The position numbers and the translations under genes were made by a program. Shown here piece after piece: positions 58,763 to 64,000 of a DNA stretch of 64,000 nt. Under the pieces are notes generated by a model. It did no database searches. It saw only the letters and a list, made by a program, of their open reading frames with translations, and was not told where the DNA came from. Origin of the DNA: Patiria miniata (lineage: Eukaryota > Echinodermata > Asteroidea > Valvatida > Asterinidae); NCBI RefSeq assembly GCF_015706575.1, contig NW_024037057.1, positions 8,675,203 to 8,739,202 on the forward strand. The letters are read 5' to 3'. Every line of letters starts with the position of its first letter. Position 1 is the first letter of the stretch.

Positions 58763-58937
58763 GATTTTGAATCTTTAAAGAATAAAAACAGTATAATAGG
58801 TGTTTCAAAACTTCACTTTTCGCATAATTAATTTTTTAAAATTGTGTTTATTAAACTACATTAAACCTGTCAAAACTGGTTTTGGGCCGGCAGCCAGGGA
58901 AGGGTGAGATTCTAAAAGTTAACAAAATGGCGTGTAT
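58763..58937. repeat. Dispersed repeat, copy 2 (relative at 8201-8367)
   Basis: Shares TTTAAAGAATAAAAACAGTA and AACAAAATGGCGTGTAT with the copy at 8.2 kb in the same orientation, with a more diverged AT-rich middle. Confidence 0.55.
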
Positions 58938-60500
58938 TTTTTTGTTTTGGAAATAGAATCTTTATTTTTATTCCTCTGCCTGTCACTTGTGTCAGTGGAT
59001 TTTAGAAAAATGAGAACTGTCACCTTTTTTTTATATAATCATTTTCAAAACGGGACTGAAGATTTGGGAGTTGGCATGCCTGCTTTAAAAGCAAGACAGA
59101 ACCGACTTGCTACAGGCTGTTCCAATTGCAATCGTCGCTGAAAGCACGTAAAACATAATGAGCATTTGACCAAATCCAAATGACCAGTGTCTGTTTTTTA
59201 ATGATTCGCATCTGAAGACAGTCACGCCCCAATAAAAAGAAGAAGCTGGAAATGATCACGACGAGGATGTTAATATATAGGCTCTCGTCTCGCATCTGTA
59301 AAAAGTTCACGGTCGTAGTTTTGCTTGGGCCGCTTTTAATGTCATGTCATGTCAGTGTGGTGTCGGGATATTGCATTGATTTAACACTGGCGAGTTTGAG
59401 AATTTATTTTTACGAGACGATGTTGTAACTGCTGTGGTCAGAGTTTTGATTTCTGAGGTGACGTTGATCGCTTCATGCGTAACATTATCGGAGTCTCTGG
59501 AATTGAGCAGGGGAATCAACTAAATTGAGACTATTAAATTTGTTACGATCGCATGCTTGCCATATATTGGAGACTGACGTGAGTGGTTTTTTCTTTATCC
59601 AAGTCTCGGAATGTTAAGGTTCAGGTTGTGAGTACCGTCTCGGAATAGCGTGGAATTTAGTTCATGGTAATGTGGAATGATCTCTGACAGTCGTGCTATT
59701 TAATTTGTGGAGTTAAAGATACAGCGTTTTCTGAGGGTTTTCTCTCTTCGTTGAGGTTGTACTTATGCTCTAAAGAGCAGAGAAATGTGGTTGTTAGTCT
59801 TGTGTGTTTTTTTTTTCCCTCTTAAATTTTTTTGTGTTTCAATTTGTTTCATTGTAACAAAGGGTTGTAATGCGTAGAATTTTGCCTCATAGTCTTGTAA
59901 GGTGAAAAGATTTGACACAACACAGAAAATAGGGAGACCTGTTCCAAGTCAAATGTCCGCTACTGTCGTCATGGCAACCCACATGCGCATCCTTGATCAA
60001 GTTTTATGGGTCTCTGGAAAACACTGTTTCTCACAGATGTCGTTAATGATGCAACATTCTGGTGGAGATTTTTTACGGTCCCATAAAATGACCATAAAAC
60101 GCAGCCGATGTTCTCAAAGGTGTTTTTGGAGACAATGCCAACAGATTTACCATACAACCGATAAAACGGGACTATTGTTTTTGGCGGATTTTGTCATTAC
60201 CAGATCTTTGCATTGAATGACAGACTGAACCTTGGGTCTAGAGTTTACTTTGCACTGAGTGTACGGCCGTTTTATTTTACAGCCCGTTTATTAGATCATA
60301 AGTCAATAAGACGGTGCTTAAAAATCATCAGGAACATCCTATCGCACACTCCTGCACATGGGTTAAGAATTCAGAGTTTTATGGCGATTTTATGGACCCA
60401 CAGATGTTGTCGGCTTTGGAAAGATCTTGTTAGATAGCGGGATAAATTCAGTGGGACATTGACAGGGGGGTCTGGAATCAAAAAGTCTGCTGATGTATGC
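58938..60500. other. Non-coding stretch with X-box-like word
   Basis: GTCGTCATGGCAAC at 59965-59978 is a one-mismatch RFX X-box. A 104-codon frame at 59902-60216 overlaps it without splice context. The rest is AT-rich, with TCATGTCATGTCA near 59343. Confidence 0.45.
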
Positions 60501-61060
60501 CCACAGATTGTACCCAGTTTCTTGCATATAAACCCAATGGAAACACCCAGACCTCTATGCTGAGCACCCGTCATCTGTTCCTCACACCCTGTTTCTGAAT
60601 ATTGTACCCAGTTTTCAAACACTGCACCCAGTTTCTTGCATTGTAAACCTAATACAAGCCCCCGGACCTGTATGTTAAGTAACCATTACTGCAATCATGA
60701 ACCCTTCCCTGTATTGGCCAGAAAAAAACCAGGCCCGGCACCCCACACCCACTTTTCTGAATATTGTACCAAGTTTCCAAAGATTGTACCCAGTTTCCAA
60801 AGATTGTACCCAATTTCTGGCATTTAAACCCAATAGAAGCACCCAGACCATTATGCTACGCACCCATCACTGCATGCATGACCCATCCCTGCACTGTGCA
60901 GGAGAAACCCAGAACCCGCACCTCACACCCAACATCTGAATATTGTGCCTAGTTTCCAAAGATTGTACCCAGTTTCTGGCATTTAAACCCAATAGAAGCA
61001 CCCAGACCATTATGCTAAGCACCCATCACTGCATGCATGACCCCATCCCTGCACTGTCCC
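60501..61060. repeat. Minisatellite, about 160-bp unit, 3.5 copies
   Basis: Units begin at GATTGTACCCAGTTTCTTGC-like text at about 60506, 60620, 60802 and 60961. Each runs through AAACCCAATAGAAGCACCCA, a GCACCCATCACTGCATGCAT phrase and CTGAATATTGTACC. The last two full units are offset by 159 bases and nearly identical. The first lacks about 46 bases, and the third carries an extra 22-base duplication (AGTTTCCAAAGATTGTACCC). Confidence 0.85.
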
Positions 61061-62230
61061 CCTCACCATCCTGACTCTCTAAGCTGATTATCCGGCCCGT
61101 CCTCACGGCTTGGCGATTCTTTCGGGGGTCCGGAGTCAGTTTGTTCTCCTTCGGGCTCCGGAAAAAGAGGCGCAAAAGCAGGTATTGATCTGTTTGCCGT
61201 GGATTGATTGGGGGCTTTGTAACGGGTCGGCTGGTCCTTTTGACCGAGTGTGCAGACCCATGCTTGTGCACTGTGTGGCCGTATATCCCAACAGCGCAGT
61301 GTGACAACACTGTGAAAAGGAATTTCAAGTCTGTAGACTCACATGGATACAGAGAGCTCAGACATGTATCAATGTGAATACTGTAGATTATTTGGACAAC
61401 TTTTTTCTTTCAGAATTCTTTGCTGCGTGTTGTTATGGTCTGGTGATCGTTGGATACACATGTTGTAGTCGTATAGTTGGCATCCCTTGTTTGGGACTGT
61501 TCATGAAATACATTGTAAGAGGAGGTATTTTATCTACTGACTAGTCGGTTGATTTCTTTTGTCTTTCCAATATTGCATTTCAACGATGAATTTCAGAAGA
61601 CATGGCTTGTGTATTCAAATGCTATACAAACTATTTGATACCAGTTTTACTTTTTATAACCGAAGTCCTGTTCCAAGTACTTTTAGTAGATTTTGAGGAA
61701 AAGTTCATTAATTTTCTTTCGTAGGACCTGAACCCATGACTACCAAACTTGCCGCCCATACAAATTCCATTTATAGACAAGACGAAATTGTCTCACAAAT
61801 AAACTTTATTTATTCAACCAGAACTTAAGACAAGGAAATAATTTATTTTCCTTTCATAGATTCCGTCAGGTCTATTTTGAGATGTGATGTAGTGTTCTCA
61901 TTGCGTCATCATGTCCTAACATGTCCGTCCTATCCTCCCAAAGCCTCATCCTTTCTCTTTGTATTTCCTGCTTCTCTAAGGAGACTTTAACAGCCACCAC
62001 TCCGTTGCGAAAAAACGTCCATCTCCATATTGGGGCATTGTTTAGTCGCCCTAGGCATGTCTATTGTTTGCGCTGCTTGCCAGAATCAATACGTGTTTAG
62101 AGACGAAAACGGAGTTATGTAAGCACGGACAATAGGCGCAGGGAGAAGTGGCAGCTTTGGTTGGCATGGGATGGGTGGATCAGAAAGCTCCCTCTAGTGT
62201 TGAGAAATAGAGAGGAATGATCATTTTGTA
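61061..62230. other. Non-coding stretch with no gene seen
   Basis: A balanced block at 61080-61310 is open in more than one frame, which argues against coding. A tRNA-like phrase on the minus strand near 61735-61775 lacks a complete tRNA layout. The rest is AT-rich. Confidence 0.5.
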
Positions 62231-62491
62231 ATTAGGTCATTCTATAAATTTGGGGTCCAAAGTGTGACAATTTCCCGTCCCTGTTACCTTGGTACTTTGT
62301 AATTTGCCATTCAAGCATCATTAAGAGTGACTTCAAATGATTGTTTATTTGTTGGGTATGCAGTTTGCTATTCATAATCACTCTTGGAGGATGACTGCAT
62401 TAAGGAGTGCATCAGAATTATACAATCATAGATGTCAGATGTAACAGGGACGGGAAAAAAAGTGGACCCCAAATTTATAGAATGACCCAAT
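62231..62491. mobile_element. TA-flanked MITE with about 29-bp terminal repeats
   Basis: ATTAGGTCATTCTATAAATT (and nine more bases to GGGGTCC) is inverted at the right end with a single mismatch. After a short gap the arms pair again over TTTCCCGTCCCTGTTAC. TA flanks both sides (62229-62230 and 62492-62493), as for Tc1/mariner elements. Inner arms around TAAGAGTGACTTCA and TCACTCTTGGA also pair loosely, so the whole 261 bp can fold back. It is non-coding, and the high arm identity suggests it is not ancient. Confidence 0.75.
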
Positions 62492-62868
62492 TACACTAGG
62501 GATCATATTTATTATTTTTGGCTTGTCTTGGGTTTTTTTTGTGGAGGAAGAGCTGTCGTTTAGATAATAAGTTTAAACAATTTTTTTTTTTTTTTGTGCG
62601 TACTTTTTTTGGTGGGGGACAGTCGTTAATTAATTCCAGCAAACTAAATGATTTGATAATGGAAATATCAGTGTAACTCCCCATCTTTCAAATATTTTGA
62701 GGAATTCTTGAGGACAATTCTGCCATTTTGAACGTGCATTCGTGTATCTGAGAAACAGTTGAACTATTTTTGTAATCACCTGCAATTTTTTTTTTAAGGA
62801 TGAGGTCAAGATAGTATAAAAAAGTGGCCCAAAGTAGACGAGCCTTTTCTAACTGCTAATCCCTGCAG

Positions 62869-63161
62869 AAAGGCCCCTGACAGTGACAAGATTAAAGCGA
62901 GATGGTCCCGGATCAATAAGCCCGCGCCCCAAGAAACCCGACCTAACCCCAACGACAGTTTTGCTTTGGAGGAAGACAAAAGTGTTGACCCACAGCGGAT
63001 CAATACCGTTAGAATTTGATATCTTGTCGGAAAGGAATAAAAACATTAATTATTCAGAGGATTTGCCCTTTCAAGACAGAGTAGGAACGTACGGGCTGTT
63101 AGTCAGAGAGAAAGGAAGTCTGGTATCTGCCTCTTTGTCGAGAGGTGTCAGTTGGTATTGA
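62869..63161 (+). CDS. Weak candidate exon, unknown product
   Basis: CTTTTCTAACTGCTAATCCCTGCAG ends at 62868. Written as parts, this is a CTAAC branch-point-like word at 62849-62853, a short pyrimidine stretch and CTGCAG. After it one frame is open for 97 codons to TGA at 63159-63161 (includes IPLEFDILSERNKN and YGLLVREKGSLVS). A second frame is open for about 52 codons (includes APDSDKIKARWSRINK). Minus-strand frames are open too, because the block is simply poor in stops. I recognise no family in any frame. This may instead be a balanced-composition regulatory block. Confidence 0.2.
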
Positions 63162-64000
63162 TTGTGGTTATGCGGATTAGTCAGCGGTACCAGACTGTAA
63201 AAATGCAGTCGGGTGCTGGAGATCTTCAAGGTGTCCTGGGGTAGTTGTGTTGGATACTAGACCAGTCTGGACCGAGTTTTTGAGAGATAAAGGAGATATG
63301 GAATTGATTTTATTGGACGGCCGGAAAGAATGGACCACTCAGCAGGATCTGGCAGACAAAGGGTGGAATTCGGGAGGCATTCCAAAGACTGAAACACCTG
63401 ACAGAAAAGAAATAAAGGTGGTCTGTTTTGTCAACACGGTTGGTTACAGCCGCGACCCTTTTATTCAATTGTTAAGTCATCGTTTGATATAAAAGAGGGG
63501 GCATCTTTAACTCCTGATGTATTGGGTTTTTTGAAAGAGCAGAGTTGATCTAAGCAGCTGTGGGGAGAGGGGTTTGAATTATCGGTGACGTCAAGAGATT
63601 GGAATCGGAATGTCGAGTAGATTGATTAGTTTTGGTGTGACTCGTGCCAATATTTGGACGGGACGATGGATTGTTTGTTTGTCTTTATCATCCTCCATCT
63701 GTCTGTCTGCCAGTTTATTGAATGTGTCATTCTCTCTTGACACTTCTATCTTACTTTTCTTGCCACCTGTGAAATATATAGAAGTGAAATTTATAGAAAT
63801 GAAATTTACAAATCGAGCTATACCTTTAAAGGTCTTCAAATGTCAAGAATGAAACACTGGCTGCACTTTTTTTAAGTTGTTGGTTGGGTAGATTTCATTA
63901 CGTGGGCCTGAATGCTGACACATGAATGACCAATGTTATCAACCCCGGAACTAAAATGAATTAGCCACGCCAGCCAGTCACCCGTCATATTTTGACCTGT
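63162..64000. other. Right edge: no certain gene
   Basis: A purine-rich frame at 63247-63492 (no ATG start; includes FLRDKGDMELILLDGRKEW) ends in TAA and looks protein-like, but has no acceptor, donor or known domain. The remainder is mixed sequence with TCTGTCTGTC words near 63700. Nothing firm. Confidence 0.35.

Noticed and set aside
61735-61775. tRNA gene or SINE head on the minus strand
   Set aside because: A GGGTTCAGGTCC B-box-like word is present, but the stretch to the possible A-box is too short and no anticodon arm fits.
1-64000. Retroviral, LTR-type or Polinton fossils, CRISPR arrays, rRNA, operons
   Set aside because: I found no polymerase, capsid or integrase motif, no long direct terminal repeats, no spaced repeat array and no ribosomal sequence. 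The only retroelement hints are SINEs, short LINE-like tails and the Penelope-like arms at 30.2-30.7 kb.

Overview
The window looks like animal nuclear DNA that is almost entirely non-coding. It is AT-rich and full of A/T and C/G homopolymer runs. It carries many short palindromes of the TACATGTA type, tRNA-derived SINEs and several families of short inverted-repeat elements. I read this as a marine invertebrate, most likely a non-vertebrate deuterostome. An echinoderm would fit, but that placement rests on repeat style alone. There is no operon structure, no rRNA gene, no intact tRNA gene, no CRISPR array, and no recognisable retroviral, LTR-type or Polinton coding sequence. The open reading frames seen (maximum 147 codons) are about what chance gives in 64 kb of this base composition, so almost all of them are left out.

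Left edge (1-2000): the best coding candidate is a plus-strand terminal exon at 512-681. It has a strong polypyrimidine acceptor and a 57-codon open tail, and is followed by a possible 3' untranslated region ending near an AATAAA at 1996. A low-confidence TATA-like promoter lies near 2298. From about 2 to 62 kb I see no convincing exon. Two plus-strand sites, 20923/20924 and 55640/55641, have the juxtaposed acceptor-donor form (pyrimidine tract, YAG, GTAAGT) of recursive splice sites. They raise the possibility that much of the window is one very long plus-strand intron. Blocks rich in CpG and homeobox, forkhead, POU, nuclear-receptor, RFX, NF-Y and PAR-bZIP type motifs are scattered among simple sequence, as in regulatory deserts or large introns of developmental genes. 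This is an inference; conservation could not be tested.

The best-supported features are mobile elements. They include a Harbinger-like element with TTA target-site duplication (42583-43700), a small hAT-type MITE with 8-bp duplication (56902-57076), a TA-flanked MITE (62231-62491), a hAT-like element with CAGAGATGCCAC ends (37868-38647), and two SINEs (14469-14753 and about 51762-52079). A composite at 30189-30704 has long inverted arms carrying a degenerate hammerhead-like motif, with a 67-nt hairpin and a TA-flanked MITE inside. Several families occur more than once in the window: 1.5/31.9 kb, 8.2/58.8 kb, 9.4/30.4 kb, 9.4/49.2 kb and 22.3/47.1 kb. Tandem duplications lie at 11.1, 23.2, 35.5, 55.1 and 60.5 kb.

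The right edge (62869-63161) has a second possible exon with a branch-point-like sequence and acceptor. Several frames are open there, so it is weak. Overall this is a repeat-rich non-coding stretch. The most interesting leads are the recursive splice-site candidates, the hammerhead-like inverted arms and the nuclear-receptor motif cluster.
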